A DNA stretch of 64,000 nucleotides from Streptomyces sp. BV286 (GTDB taxonomy: Bacteria > Actinomycetota > Actinomycetes > Streptomycetales > Streptomycetaceae). A program made the translations under genes and the position numbers. The stretch lies in the NCBI RefSeq assembly GCF_019090165.1, contig NZ_JAHRIB010000130.1, forward strand, positions 1-64,000, given 5' to 3'. Below are positions 17,701 to 25,242 of this stretch, piece by piece. Position 1 is the first letter of the stretch. Every line of letters starts with the position of its first letter. The notes below the pieces were generated by a model. It had not been told where the DNA came from, made no database searches, and was given only the letters and a program-made list of their open reading frames with translations.

Positions 17701-19258
17701 TGCGACCGTCCTCGCAGGTCACACCCACGCGATAGCCGCCATGATGGGTGATCTCGTCGGGGGTGCCGTCGGCGGCGTACGAGACCGAGATCGTGTTGTC
17801 GTTGCGGTCGTGGATGGCCGCCAGTGGCAGGTCGGCCGACGGTCGGCCGGGCAGCGGCCGGAAGCGGAGGGTCTGCCCTGTCTCCGGCCGGTGCACGGCG
17901 AGTTCCCCGTCGGCCCAGCTGAGCGGCCAGTGCGGGCCCACTACCGGGAGCACGGGCACGTCCGGCTCGGGCACGGGGTACGTGAGGACCATCCCGTCAT
18001 CGACGAGGAACCGTACTCCGCTCTCATCGAGCAGCAGCCGCTGATCGAGGGTCGAGGTCCAGCTCCGGCCCAGGAGACGGCCGCTGCGGACACCGGTGCG
18101 GTAGTGCCGCTCAAAGAGCAGCGGCAGCATGCCGTCCAGCGCGACATCGGTGGCGGACATGACCATCTGCCCGGTGGCCATGTCGATCGGGTCACCGCGG
18201 GTGAGCAGCTTCTTCATCTGTCGGCCCATGGACTGGGCGCCCTTGCCCAGCCCCTTGACCCCCAGGGCCATCCCCTTGAGCCCGGTCTTGCCGAACGCCT
18301 TGAGCCCCTTGGCCAGACCTCCGAGGGTCGTCAGACCCTTCATGCCAGGTATGCAGTCCAGCGCGGCAAACGCCACGTCCCACAGGGACGCCTGTCCCTT
18401 CATGTATTTGTTGAGTGTGTCCGCCAGGACGACCAGCGCGGCGATCAGCACGATCGCGCCGAGGATCGGCCCTCCGATGATCAGCGCGATGATCCCCAGG
18501 ACCGCGACAACGACCTTGCACACCGCGACGATCGTGTCCCAGTTGTCGACGAACCAGTCGCCGACCTCCTCGTACCACTTCCGGTTCTGGATGCCCGCGT
18601 CCGAGGCCTCGTCGAGCTTGCGCTTGGCCTCCCCGGCCGCGTCCTCGCGCATCTTGCGGGCATCCGCGGCCATCTTCTTCGCCGCATCCAGCGCGCTCTG
18701 CGCGGAGGTCACATCCGACTGGGCGGACGTCTGCGCGGACTCGGCACTCTGCGCGTCCCTCGTCGCGGCACGGACCTTCGCCTCGTCCGGCTTCTCGACG
18801 TCCTTGCCACCGGTCGGATCGTCCTTGTACTTGTCCGACTCCTTGGTGGCCCGGGTCACCCACGAATCGGCCGTCGACAGACGCGACTTGGCGGAGGAGA
18901 GGTCCGCCTGCGCCTCACGCCCCTTCGCGAGGGCCTTGTCCGCGAGGGCCTGGGCGCGCTCCAACTCCGGCCAGTACGCCGCCAGCGCGTCCCCCGCCAG
19001 GTCGTACGACTTCTTCAGCTTCTTGAGGTTCTTCGGGACGCCGGAGAACTCGTCCTGGAACACCTTGGCGGTCTTGCCCACCCAGGTCAGGACGGACTCC
19101 TCCTCCGCCATCCCCTTGACGAGACGGAGAGCGTCCTGCACGTCGTCGGCGAAGTCGTGCAGGCTCTTCGCCAGGTTCCGCACCCGGTCCGGATCACCCG
19201 GCGTCGGATCCTTCTCCAAGTCCAGGACGTGCCAGTCCGTCGGCCGGTACCCCGCCAT
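14717..19258 (-). CDS. Rhs/YD-repeat toxin with WXG-like N-terminus and AHH-type nuclease tip
   Basis: A 1513-residue polymorphic toxin. Residues 1-240 are helical and charged, starting with a short WXG/LXG-like head (WHVLDLEKDPTPGDPDRV, TWVGKTA), which suggests type VII-linked export. Next come a long hydrophobic pair (about 246-282), the start of the shell at GDPIDMATGQM (about 355), many YDAxGR repeats, and the Rhs core YLSPDPLG (about 1343) with WIDYLGL. The tip (about 1378-1513) has AAHIVPSGG, then DAANGIPLGHPTPHNFTH and AFLQRVNQRL. This matches the AHH/HNH-type nuclease pattern with its His residues intact. ATG at 19258 is preferred over the GTG 3 bases earlier because of spacing to GGGGG. 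Confidence 0.88.
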   Translation of the reverse strand: MAGYRPTDWHVLDLEKDPTPGDPDRVRNLAKSLHDFADDVQDALRLVKGMAEEESVLTWVGKTAKVFQDEFSGVPKNLKKLKKSYDLAGDALAAYWPELERAQALADKALAKGREAQADLSSAKSRLSTADSWVTRATKESDKYKDDPTGGKDVEKPDEAKVRAATRDAQSAESAQTSAQSDVTSAQSALDAAKKMAADARKMREDAAGEAKRKLDEASDAGIQNRKWYEEVGDWFVDNWDTIVAVCKVVVAVLGIIALIIGGPILGAIVLIAALVVLADTLNKYMKGQASLWDVAFAALDCIPGMKGLTTLGGLAKGLKAFGKTGLKGMALGVKGLGKGAQSMGRQMKKLLTRGDPIDMATGQMVMSATDVALDGMLPLLFERHYRTGVRSGRLLGRSWTSTLDQRLLLDESGVRFLVDDGMVLTYPVPEPDVPVLPVVGPHWPLSWADGELAVHRPETGQTLRFRPLPGRPSADLPLAAIHDRNDNTISVSYAADGTPDEITHHGGYRVGVTCEDGRITELTLRSDTERPTLIRYGYDTQGGLTEVYNSSGLPLRFSYDDRHRITGWEDRNDIWYRFTYDDADRCTAGRGTDGMLDYTFAYDEETRGTIATDSLGYATQYQFDDAYRLTAETDPLGNVTLQEWNDRNQLCSRTDPLGRTTRMEWDAAGNLTAVHLPDGATSSTVFNESNLPVQLTAYDGSVVRQEWDERGNCRSVTDPTGATVVFTRDGTGALTSLTDPMGAVQRFVNNAAGQPVSSTDPLGAVTHIGYDSFGRNSTLTDPLGATTFLSWTVEGHQASRTDPDGTREAWTYDAEGNCVSHIDALGQVTRLTYGAFDLLTTRTTPDGVRHTFTHDTELRLTRVIHPRGLTWDYTYDAVGRPRTETDFDDRTLVYAYDAAGQLLSRTNPLGQTTAYTYDIVGNQTGRTVDGRTTVFTHDPAGRLLQATGPDATLARRYDPAGRVTAEVVDGRALTTTYDALSRPVSRLTPAGATATYAYDAAGNRTLLTSDGRTVTSTYDALGRETVRRLGDRGLALTQTWDAVDRLNGRTLAAPGRQLKQETFTYRADGSVTALDDHTRGRRVFDVDKAGRVTGVRAADWTETYAYDESGNQTRAMWPDQQPAHEARGERAYDGNRVTRAGSVHYEYDAAGRVVLRRKTRLSRKPDIWRYTWDAEDCLTSVVTPDGTVWRYLYDPLGRRTAKQRLGTDGSTVVEETRFTWDGPHLVEQTTRAVGQAEEVTLTWDRDDVRPLAQTERRISADDPQRLVDERFFAIVTDLVGTPTELVSEDGDIAWRGIATLWGLTTGSEGAGTSTPLRFPGQYHDPETELHYNYFRHYDPATATYLSPDPLGMDAGPNPRGYVLNPLLWIDYLGLLTCRQNARRLRRNMRREGRPVSRGQAAAHIVPSGGTAGHWVPGARSRDLLGRYGVDVNDAANGIPLGHPTPHNFTHREAFLQRVNQRLEQVVEDRTARGLGARAIRNELRSELRTIGREVEGELATGVPSPTAVWTAP

Positions 19259-19456
19259 CACGCAACCCCCGTCACGCCAACCTCGTCAACCTCACGTACG
19301 CACAAGTGAAGTTACTGGGTACGGGCGTTCGATGAAAAGGTCACGAGGGTGGCGCGGACGACCCGTCCGGTCCGGCGCACTCGGCTGAGACAGGAGGTCA
19401 GTCTTGTTCAGCGGGCGCTCGGCGCAGGCACGCACCTCCCTGACTGCCGCTCTCAA

Positions 19457-20458
19457 CTACTGCAGAACGACGCGGTGGAGGTGATCCCAGTCCGACGGGC
19501 ATACGAACACCAAAAGGGATCCCCCTCGCCCCACCACGATTCGCGTGGGGGTGTTCGCCTCCGCGTCAACGACATCCTCGTCCTCCGACGGGACCCAGCT
19601 CCGGGTTCCCCTGTCCCATTCCCTGCTGTCCATGGTGAGAAGGAGATCCATCTCCCGCCCGCACTCGCAGATGACTGCCTGCGGGCCGGTGACATGCCAT
19701 GAGGCGAAACCGCCGACTTTCCATCCGGGAGGAATCGACAGGTCGAACTGATAGCTGACCGCGTTTTCGTCCTCCCAGTCCTGCCATTCGTCGAGCCGCG
19801 CCCGAATAGGAAACGAGAGAAGCCCGCCATATTGATGCTCAACCACCTTTTCCGGATGGAGCACACAGGGATCGGGCACGTAGTCGTCGCGACCTACAAC
19901 CTCCAACTCCGGCTGCTCGGCCAGCACTTCCGTGACGTCCGCGGCTCTGCGCCGGAACAGGTGGACATCCACGCTCCGGTCCTCGCCGTGGGTATTGAAC
20001 GGACACCAGAGAACTTGTAGGAGATCAGCGTCGCCTGGGAGCCCGAGTCCCGGCACATCACGTGCGTACAACTGGGCGACCGGCATCAAGGGAATGGGAT
20101 CGATGTCGCCGAGCCATGGGGCGTGCCGGCCTCGGCGAAGAGTGTCGAGGATGCACAGTTCTTCCTCTGTCGGCCCCGACGGCTGTCCGGGCTTCGACGG
20201 TCGGCTCCACGCCTCGGCGAGAATCCTTCGGCGCCGGCGCACATCTGCGACACGGTCACCGAAGCGCCGCTTGTGCGGCACCGTGCAGGTAGGCCACGGC
20301 TCGTCGACGGGCCACAGAAGCGGTCCGCCGACCGAACTCTCCTCCGGGACGGGACTCCCCGGGCGTGGATGCAGCCGTGTTCCGGAGCCGCGGTGACCGG
20401 ACAGCTCGGGTATGACTGCCTCGATGTCCAGGGGACGTTCCGGCGTGCTGCGGGTCAC
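19457..20458 (-). CDS. DUF1963/YwqG-like protein, possible immunity protein
   Basis: A 333-residue soluble protein. The segments WPVDEPWPTCTVPHKR (about residue 50), MPVAQLYARDVPGLGLPGDADLLQVLWCPF (about 126-155) and, near the end, GGFASWHVTGPQAVICECGREMDLLLTM match the W-P, L-Q-I and GG-P-W-Q/CxCG/LLQI landmarks of the DUF1963 (YwqG) fold. Such proteins recur next to Rhs and other polymorphic toxins, possibly as immunity factors; that role is inferred. The start is GTG at 20458 with GAGGAGG just upstream; an in-frame start 66 bases earlier has no such site. It lies between the Rhs gene and immunity copy C, all leftward. Confidence 0.65.
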   Translation of the reverse strand: MTRSTPERPLDIEAVIPELSGHRGSGTRLHPRPGSPVPEESSVGGPLLWPVDEPWPTCTVPHKRRFGDRVADVRRRRRILAEAWSRPSKPGQPSGPTEEELCILDTLRRGRHAPWLGDIDPIPLMPVAQLYARDVPGLGLPGDADLLQVLWCPFNTHGEDRSVDVHLFRRRAADVTEVLAEQPELEVVGRDDYVPDPCVLHPEKVVEHQYGGLLSFPIRARLDEWQDWEDENAVSYQFDLSIPPGWKVGGFASWHVTGPQAVICECGREMDLLLTMDSREWDRGTRSWVPSEDEDVVDAEANTPTRIVVGRGGSLLVFVCPSDWDHLHRVVLQ

Positions 20459-20526
20459 GCTCCTCCTCTGGTCCACTCCGAGCAGCGTAACCAACGGGTG
20501 AATTCCGGTTACCGAGCCACTCACCA

Positions 20527-20609
20527 GGAGGAGTCCCGGCTCAGAACCCCCAAGGGTCGGGGTGCGGGGTGAGGGACGGGTCCTCGGACCAGATCAGGCG
20601 TGCTTCGAG
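20527..20609. repeat. Repeated immunity-gene 3' end, copy 3
   Basis: This 83-bp block matches 12428-12510 with two mismatches, both near the stop codon. The match with copy 1 also extends four bases further out (CACC). It covers the last 23 codons of immunity copy C and the non-coding flank. Beyond the block the gene diverges sharply from copies A and B. Confidence 0.9.
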
Positions 20610-21140
20610 TTGATCCCCCAGAAGCCCGATGAGGCGTTCCACCATCCAACCGTTCCAGCAGACAGCCGTGGGGAACTGTGGAAAGCGGAATGCCGGCAGC
20701 TCGACAGGCAGCGCCTCCGGCCGGAACACAGATTTCTTGGGCCTGCCGATCTGGTCCGGCGGCGACGAACGTCGTTCGTCGAAACAGTCGACCACTCTCT
20801 CCACGACATGGAGAAGGTATTCGTCTCGGGCGGATCCGTCGATGTTCACCGGCGCGAAACGCCCTGCTGTTGCGAACTCGCCGCTCAGGACGTCGGCGAT
20901 GTGGCCGCTGAGGACAGGGCAACAGGGATCTCCGTTGGGAAACTCGCTCTTGGGCCATCGTGGATCACCTCCCCATTCGGCGTTGAAGCCGGTGGGAGGT
21001 TCACCGGTGGAGCCACCGAGCTGCCAACGCATGAGTTCCACAGGCGAATTGTCGAAGTGGAGAAGCTGGAACTCCCGCATGCTTGGCAGCAGGCGATAAA
21101 CGGAGAGCGGCCTGGCCGGGTCGTCAGGATCTGGAGGCAT
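20541..21140 (-). CDS. Putative immunity protein, Imm11/DUF1629-like, copy C
   Basis: A 199-residue third paralogue and the most diverged. It keeps SVYRLLPSMREF, SEFPNGDPCCPVLSG, VVDCFDERRSS and the common end, but its N-terminal ten residues are different (MPPDPDDPARP). It starts with the ATG at 21140. No intact toxin precedes it. The 100 bases upstream could encode a YDAVGRPF-type Rhs fragment, so it too may be an orphan immunity gene left by a lost tip. The sequence spread among the three copies suggests they protect against different toxin variants. Confidence 0.7.
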   Translation of the reverse strand: MPPDPDDPARPLSVYRLLPSMREFQLLHFDNSPVELMRWQLGGSTGEPPTGFNAEWGGDPRWPKSEFPNGDPCCPVLSGHIADVLSGEFATAGRFAPVNIDGSARDEYLLHVVERVVDCFDERRSSPPDQIGRPKKSVFRPEALPVELPAFRFPQFPTAVCWNGWMVERLIGLLGDQLEARLIWSEDPSLTPHPDPWGF

Positions 21141-21246
21141 CTGGTGTCCGCGACCTCTCGTTCTTCCGCTCGCCAGGTGCGGCGGACGATGTCATTCGAG
21201 AAAGGCCGACCGACGGCGTCGTACGCATGGCCCGGCGTCGCCGTTC

Positions 21247-21894
21247 CTACTCCGCGAAGCGGAACGTCGACGTGATCGCGTCGAAGATGTCGAAGAACGA
21301 GTCGGCGAGGTCGAGCACCTGGCTGCTCCCGGCGACGAGGGCGACCTTGCCCTCCTGGCCGGGCACGGGGATGAACGTTTGCATGAGTACCGCCCGGATG
21401 GTGCGGTTGAGCGCGTCATCGGGCACCGGGATGTCCTCGATGCCGTACGTCCGCGCGGCCGGGCCGACGCCGGGGATGTCGACCGTCGTGACCTTGCGCC
21501 ACGCGTCGCCCTCCTTCTTGGCCTCCCGCACGGCGAGCTGCCCCGCCATGACCTGGGGGTCGGTGGAGAGAGGCGCGCCGTCCTTCGTACGCCCGCCGAC
21601 GAGGGAGACCGTGATCGACCCGGTGATCGGCGTGTCACCGCCGAAGCTCTCCGCCATGCAGCCGCAGTACAGCGCGCCAGACTTCCAGGCGTCGGCCGCG
21701 GCCTTCTGCAGGAAGGCGGTGTACGTGTCCTTGTACTTCGCCAGGTCGGGCTGCTGCCGCACGCGTTCGGCGACCATGCGGCGGATCGAGTCGTCCCGCG
21801 ACTCGGGCCGCACGTCGAACTCCCACCACGACTCCGGCACCTTGATCTGGAAGCCACCGCGCTCGATGGTGAGCGTTTCCATGTAGCGGGCCAT
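21247..21894 (-). CDS. Mog1/PsbP (LpqN)-like protein of the secretion island
   Basis: A 215-residue soluble protein without signal peptide. PESWWEFDV near residue 17 and a C-terminal strand-helix unit (IPVPGQEGKVALVAGSSQV, then FFDIFDAITSTFRF) are the usual opening and closing marks of Mog1/PsbP/LpqN-type alpha/beta sandwiches. The fold assignment is by pattern only. Intact relatives are at 26595 and 33723 and a relic is at 3823; three of these four lie next to WXG100-like or carrier genes. This copy faces left, upstream of the immunity/Rhs cluster. The start is ATG at 21894 because GGGGGAG lies 7 bases before it. A chaperone or export-adaptor role is possible but unproven. Confidence 0.68.
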   Translation of the reverse strand: MARYMETLTIERGGFQIKVPESWWEFDVRPESRDDSIRRMVAERVRQQPDLAKYKDTYTAFLQKAAADAWKSGALYCGCMAESFGGDTPITGSITVSLVGGRTKDGAPLSTDPQVMAGQLAVREAKKEGDAWRKVTTVDIPGVGPAARTYGIEDIPVPDDALNRTIRAVLMQTFIPVPGQEGKVALVAGSSQVLDLADSFFDIFDAITSTFRFAE

Positions 21895-22071
21895 GTTGGT
21901 TGTTCTCCCCCGGTCCGAAGCAGACTGATGTGCGCGTGCGCGCAAGCCTACGAGGGCACGGTGGCTCCCGCTCCGGGGGCGACGCCCTCATCGCCACGGC
22001 CGAGGCGGATGCCGCGACCTCGTCCAGCCGGTGTGACCCCGCACGCGACGAGCGAGATACCCGCTGAGGGG

Positions 22072-22362
22072 CTACGCCTCCTGGCCGTCGCCCGGGGGTT
22101 CGTCGGCCTCGGGGTACGCGACGAAGGTGCCCTTGGCGGGGAGGGTGACGACGAGCCCGCGTTCGCGGAGTTCGCGGACCGCGCGGCGGGCGGTCAGGTA
22201 GGCGACCTCGTACTCCACGCCGAGATCCCGCTCGCCGGGCAGCCGGGCCCCCGGCCGCAGGTCACCCGACGCGATCCGGGCGGCGATGTGGTCGGCCACC
22301 TGCATGTAGACGTACGCGATCTTGTTGGGATCGATCGGCGAACCGCCTGTGTCTGCTGACAT
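22072..22362 (-). CDS. GntR family transcriptional regulator, short form
   Basis: A 96-residue protein that is essentially only the winged helix DNA-binding domain. YVYMQVADHIAARIASGDLRPGARLPGERDLGVEYEVAYLTARRAVRELRERGLVVTLPAKGTFV matches the GntR N-terminal domain (about residues 15-82). There is no ligand-binding domain, so it may act as a small repressor, as in other short Streptomyces GntR proteins. ATG at 22362 is preferred to GTG codons just upstream. It diverges from two small genes starting at 22531, and an 8-bp inverted repeat lies between them. Confidence 0.85.
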   Translation of the reverse strand: MSADTGGSPIDPNKIAYVYMQVADHIAARIASGDLRPGARLPGERDLGVEYEVAYLTARRAVRELRERGLVVTLPAKGTFVAYPEADEPPGDGQEA

Positions 22363-22404
22363 AACCACCACCGTAAAACAGCACTGAGCTGCAGCGATGG
22401 CCCT

Positions 22405-22442
22405 ATTGCTGCAGACTGCTATGCACTGACATGCGCAGCAAT
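22405..22442. promoter_or_regulatory. Inverted repeat between GntR gene and divergent small genes
   Basis: ATTGCTGC (22405-22412) and GCAGCAAT (22435-22442) form a perfect 8-bp inverted repeat with a 22-base spacer that itself holds an ATGC/ATGC direct pair. The position, 43 bases before the GntR start and 89 bases before the rightward gene, suits an operator for autoregulation or a start of transcription. Confidence 0.45.
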
Positions 22443-22530
22443 GTAGGCTCGTGCCACGAAAGACCCCGGCGACGGAGGCAAGCCGTCCCGGGGCATGGCC
22501 GACGCTAAAACCTCAAACAGGAGCGCCAAC

Positions 22531-22821
22531 ATGCTGGACCTTATCGTCCGCTGCCTCGCCTGGATGCTGAGCATCTGCACCCCCCGTCCTCGGGGTCGCC
22601 ACCGGATCGGAGTGGTCCCGCCCCTCCGGTTCATCCCGGCCCCACCGCCCCGTTTCACGGAAATCCTCGACGGCAACGCGTCCCGGCTCGTACGCCCCTA
22701 CGTCCTGGGCGCCGCCGAGCACCGACGCCAACGCGAACGCCGGCGCGCCCTCTACCTCGCGACGGTCGGCATCGACGTCGGCCCGGACCACATCCACGGC
22801 GTCCCGGTGGCCGCCCGATGA
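22531..22821 (+). CDS. Small basic proline-rich protein, unknown
   Basis: A 96-residue protein. The first 17 residues (MLDLIVRCLAWMLSICT) are hydrophobic and could be a short anchor or amphipathic helix. The rest is rich in Arg and Pro (IPAPPPRFTEILDG, HRRQRERRRALYLATVG). The start is the ATG at 22531 with AGGAG 7 bases upstream. It overlaps the next gene by ATGA. The pair together with a divergent GntR gene is a unit I have seen in Streptomyces genomes without an assigned function. Confidence 0.6.
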   Translation: MLDLIVRCLAWMLSICTPRPRGRHRIGVVPPLRFIPAPPPRFTEILDGNASRLVRPYVLGAAEHRRQRERRRALYLATVGIDVGPDHIHGVPVAAR

Positions 22822-23039
22822 CTCGCCCCGCCGTGCGGATGTGCGCCCGCTGCCACCGGACGACCGATCGGCCGGTCCTGGTCCACGAGGTGCATGCGGC
22901 GACGGGCCCCGGATTCAACGTGTACGCGTGCCCCGACTGCGCCGACGACTACCCGCCCATGACCGACGTACTGGAGGTGACGAAGCCGGCCCGGGAGAAC
23001 CGAGCCGGAGGCCGCCCCAGCATGGGCGCGGGGAACTGA
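22818..23039 (+). CDS. Small CxxC zinc-ribbon-like protein
   Basis: A 73-residue protein with two cysteine pairs, MCARCHRTTDRPV and YACPDCADDY, spaced as in a rubredoxin-knuckle or zinc ribbon; a bound zinc is likely. The tail is charged and disordered. Its start codon overlaps the stop of the preceding gene (ATGA, 22818-22821), so the two are co-translated. The function is unknown; regulatory or nucleic-acid binding roles are possible for such ribbons. Confidence 0.6.
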   Translation: MTRPAVRMCARCHRTTDRPVLVHEVHAATGPGFNVYACPDCADDYPPMTDVLEVTKPARENRAGGRPSMGAGN

Positions 23040-23185
23040 GCGAAGCGATCCCGGCCCCGGACGCCCACCTGCGTCCGGGGCCGGTCCGGCGCCCGTCCCG
23101 GCTGCTGTGCACTCCGACACGATCGGGCCACAAGGGGCGTCCGATTGCCCCGGTTCCTCCGTGTCCGACCAGCCTTGCAAGGAAG

Positions 23186-23199
23186 TTCGCGGTAGCGAA
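23186..23199. promoter_or_regulatory. Palindrome TTCGC-N4-GCGAA, site 1
   Basis: TTCGCGGTAGCGAA is a 5-bp perfect inverted repeat with a 4-base spacer, 64 bases before the lipoprotein start at 23263. The same element occurs at 26550-26563, with matching flanks on both sides (AAGTTCGC and GCGAAA followed by a C-rich stretch). Two copies before two gene sets of the same island suggest a shared operator. Confidence 0.5.
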
Positions 23200-23262
23200 A
23201 CCGCGCGCCCCATGGATAACGTCGTAGCTCTTCAATGCGTCTGATTCTCACGGGGGTTCACT

Positions 23263-23937
23263 GTGAAGCGCCGCTCTTTGCCCGTTGCTGCCGCGCTCGC
23301 CGCGACCGCAGCCCTGCTGCTCACGGCATGCGGCGGCGGGGACGACAAGTCCAGCGACAACGACAAGATCGCCGGCGCGGGACAGGACAAGGAGAAGCCG
23401 AAGAAGTCGGCAGAGCCCGCAGGAGCGGCAGAGGACAAGCCGGACGGCGTGGACGTGTCCCTGCCCAAGGGGATGAACCTGGACCTGGTCTTCGACTGGG
23501 ACAAACCGAAGGCCAAGAACGAGGCGGCGGCAATGGACGACGCCGCCAACTACCTCCGCGCCATGTACCGGGGCGTCGGCAAGCGAACGGCCAACGACGC
23601 GGCCGTCACCAGCTACTCCACCGGCGACGGACGCCGCTACGCGGAAGTCCAGATCAAGGAGTGGGTCAAGGGCGGCTGGACCGCCACGGGCCTCCGCCGT
23701 CACTACGACGCCACCACGCGCTCCACCACGAACGGCAACTCCGTGGAAGTCGCGTTCTGTTCGGACTCGAGCAAGTTTTACGCCGAAGAAGTCAAAACGG
23801 GGAAGGTCCTGAAGACCAAACCCAGCCTCGTGGACTTCAGCTATTTCAAAATCATCATGGTCAAGCTCCCCACAAGCGACAGCTTGTGGCAGGCGTCCAA
23901 GGTGTTCGTCGAGGAGGAGGCGAAGAAGTGCCAGTGA
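23263..23937 (+). CDS. Secretory lipoprotein, second member of the duplicated pair
   Basis: A 224-residue paralogue of the lipoprotein at 896. The signal peptide ends in LLTAC (Cys23), followed by a Lys/Asp/Gly-rich tether up to about residue 70. The mature domain has a conserved cysteine in VEVAFCSDSS and another at the extreme C-terminus (KKCQ), as in the first copy. It starts at GTG with GGGGGTT just upstream. A palindrome lies 64 bases before it. A decayed third copy is at 31263, whose DNA is nearly the same over the signal-peptide codons. The function is unknown; co-translation with the next gene indicates a joint extracytoplasmic role. Confidence 0.8.
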   Translation: MKRRSLPVAAALAATAALLLTACGGGDDKSSDNDKIAGAGQDKEKPKKSAEPAGAAEDKPDGVDVSLPKGMNLDLVFDWDKPKAKNEAAAMDDAANYLRAMYRGVGKRTANDAAVTSYSTGDGRRYAEVQIKEWVKGGWTATGLRRHYDATTRSTTNGNSVEVAFCSDSSKFYAEEVKTGKVLKTKPSLVDFSYFKIIMVKLPTSDSLWQASKVFVEEEAKKCQ

Positions 23938-25019
23938 ACACAGCCCGACGTACATCCCTCAGCATCGGCTCAGTTGCCCTGACGCTGACCTTCGGCACTC
24001 TCATCCTCGCGGCACCGGTCCACGCGGCGGGAGGGCCGCGCGATGGCACCGGCGCCAGCAGCAACCCACAAGGCGGTAAGGACAACAAGGGCATCTACGC
24101 CGCCGCCCGCGTCCAGTACTCCGGCGCCGTAGCCAAGAGCGGCGGCACCGGCAACGTGACGTCCGCCGACGTCAACTGGACGCCGCCGTCCTGCTGGTAC
24201 GCCCCCTACCTCGGTGCCAAGGACTTCAAGAAGGAGATGTCCAAGAACATCGAGGACGCCAAGAACGCGCCCGGCATGACCGGTCACGCGGGTGCGGCGA
24301 TAGGCGAGATGGAACGCCACTACGAGGACGACTACGGCTGGACCGACACCCCCGGCTACAAGGACTACAACGTCGACAAGGACGGCGAGGGGATGTTCTG
24401 GGCCGGGGTCGAGAACCCGAACGAGCCGGACTACCTCAAGCGGACCGCGTGCTCGGACCTGCCCTTCTGGGTGGAGAACGGCGAGCCCCCGCCGCCCCAG
24501 CACGAACAGGCCATCACTCCGGAGATGCTCGCCGCTCTCGCGTACCAGCACATGGAGCTGCCCGGCACCAAGGTGTCGCTCGCTCCCGAGGCCATCGCCA
24601 AGGTGAACCTGCCGACCTGGGCGTGGCTCGACGAGGCCGCGTTCGACGAGGTCCAGGCGACGGCGGCCATCGACGTCCCCGGCTTCAACATTCAGGCGAC
24701 CACGACCGCCACCCCCAAGTCCCTCACCCTCGCCCCGGGTACCGAGGACGCCACCACCATCCCGGCCGACGGCGAATGCCCCATCGTCGACGGCAGGATC
24801 GGCGAGCCCTACGCCAAGGGGAAGGCCAAGGAATCCCCGCCCTGCGGCATCGTCTACCGCCGCTCGTCCGGTGGCGAAACGTTCCCCATCAAGGCCGCCC
24901 TCACCTGGGAGATCAGCTGGACGGGCACAGGCCAGGCCGGCGCGGTAGGCCTGCCCGACGGCACGATCGAGGCCGTCCAGAACATCACGGTCGAGGAAAT
25001 CCAGTCAGTCAACCGCTGA
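23928..25019 (+). CDS. Exported protein paired with the lipoprotein at 23263
   Basis: A 363-residue secreted protein paralogous to 1540-2607. The signal peptide ends around AAPVHAAGG (residue 28). Conserved points are DVNWTPPSCWYAPY, the YKDYNVDKDGEGMFW segment, LPTWAWLDEAAF, CPIVDGRIG with SPPCGI, and a tail ending EEIQSVNR. GTG at 23928 is chosen since GAGGAGG lies 10 or so bases upstream; a GTG at 23934 overlapping the previous stop is the alternative. The same pairing and order at two loci indicate that the two proteins form a functional set. No membrane anchor or enzyme signature is seen. Confidence 0.78.
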   Translation: MPVNTARRTSLSIGSVALTLTFGTLILAAPVHAAGGPRDGTGASSNPQGGKDNKGIYAAARVQYSGAVAKSGGTGNVTSADVNWTPPSCWYAPYLGAKDFKKEMSKNIEDAKNAPGMTGHAGAAIGEMERHYEDDYGWTDTPGYKDYNVDKDGEGMFWAGVENPNEPDYLKRTACSDLPFWVENGEPPPPQHEQAITPEMLAALAYQHMELPGTKVSLAPEAIAKVNLPTWAWLDEAAFDEVQATAAIDVPGFNIQATTTATPKSLTLAPGTEDATTIPADGECPIVDGRIGEPYAKGKAKESPPCGIVYRRSSGGETFPIKAALTWEISWTGTGQAGAVGLPDGTIEAVQNITVEEIQSVNR

Positions 25020-25242
25020 GCGGAGCAACTGTCGACCGCCGCGCGGAGGAACCGTCGACCGACGCGCGAAGCAGTCGGCAACCGCTGGGCTGAGCACGTG
25101 ATGCGCGGCCGGTTCCCCCACGGAGCCGGCCGTCGCTCCCCTGCCTCCCTCACCTTCACTCCCGACAACCGCTCCGACGCGGAATGTCGTATCGCGCGGA
25201 CCGGGATGACGACGCACGGACCAACTTCCTTCGGAGCCAAGC

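Noticed and set aside
14906..19309. A 1467-codon open frame opposite the Rhs gene
   Set aside because: It is a mirror of third-position GC in the real leftward gene. The composition (Val/Arg/Gly/Glu runs) is not protein-like and no domain appears.
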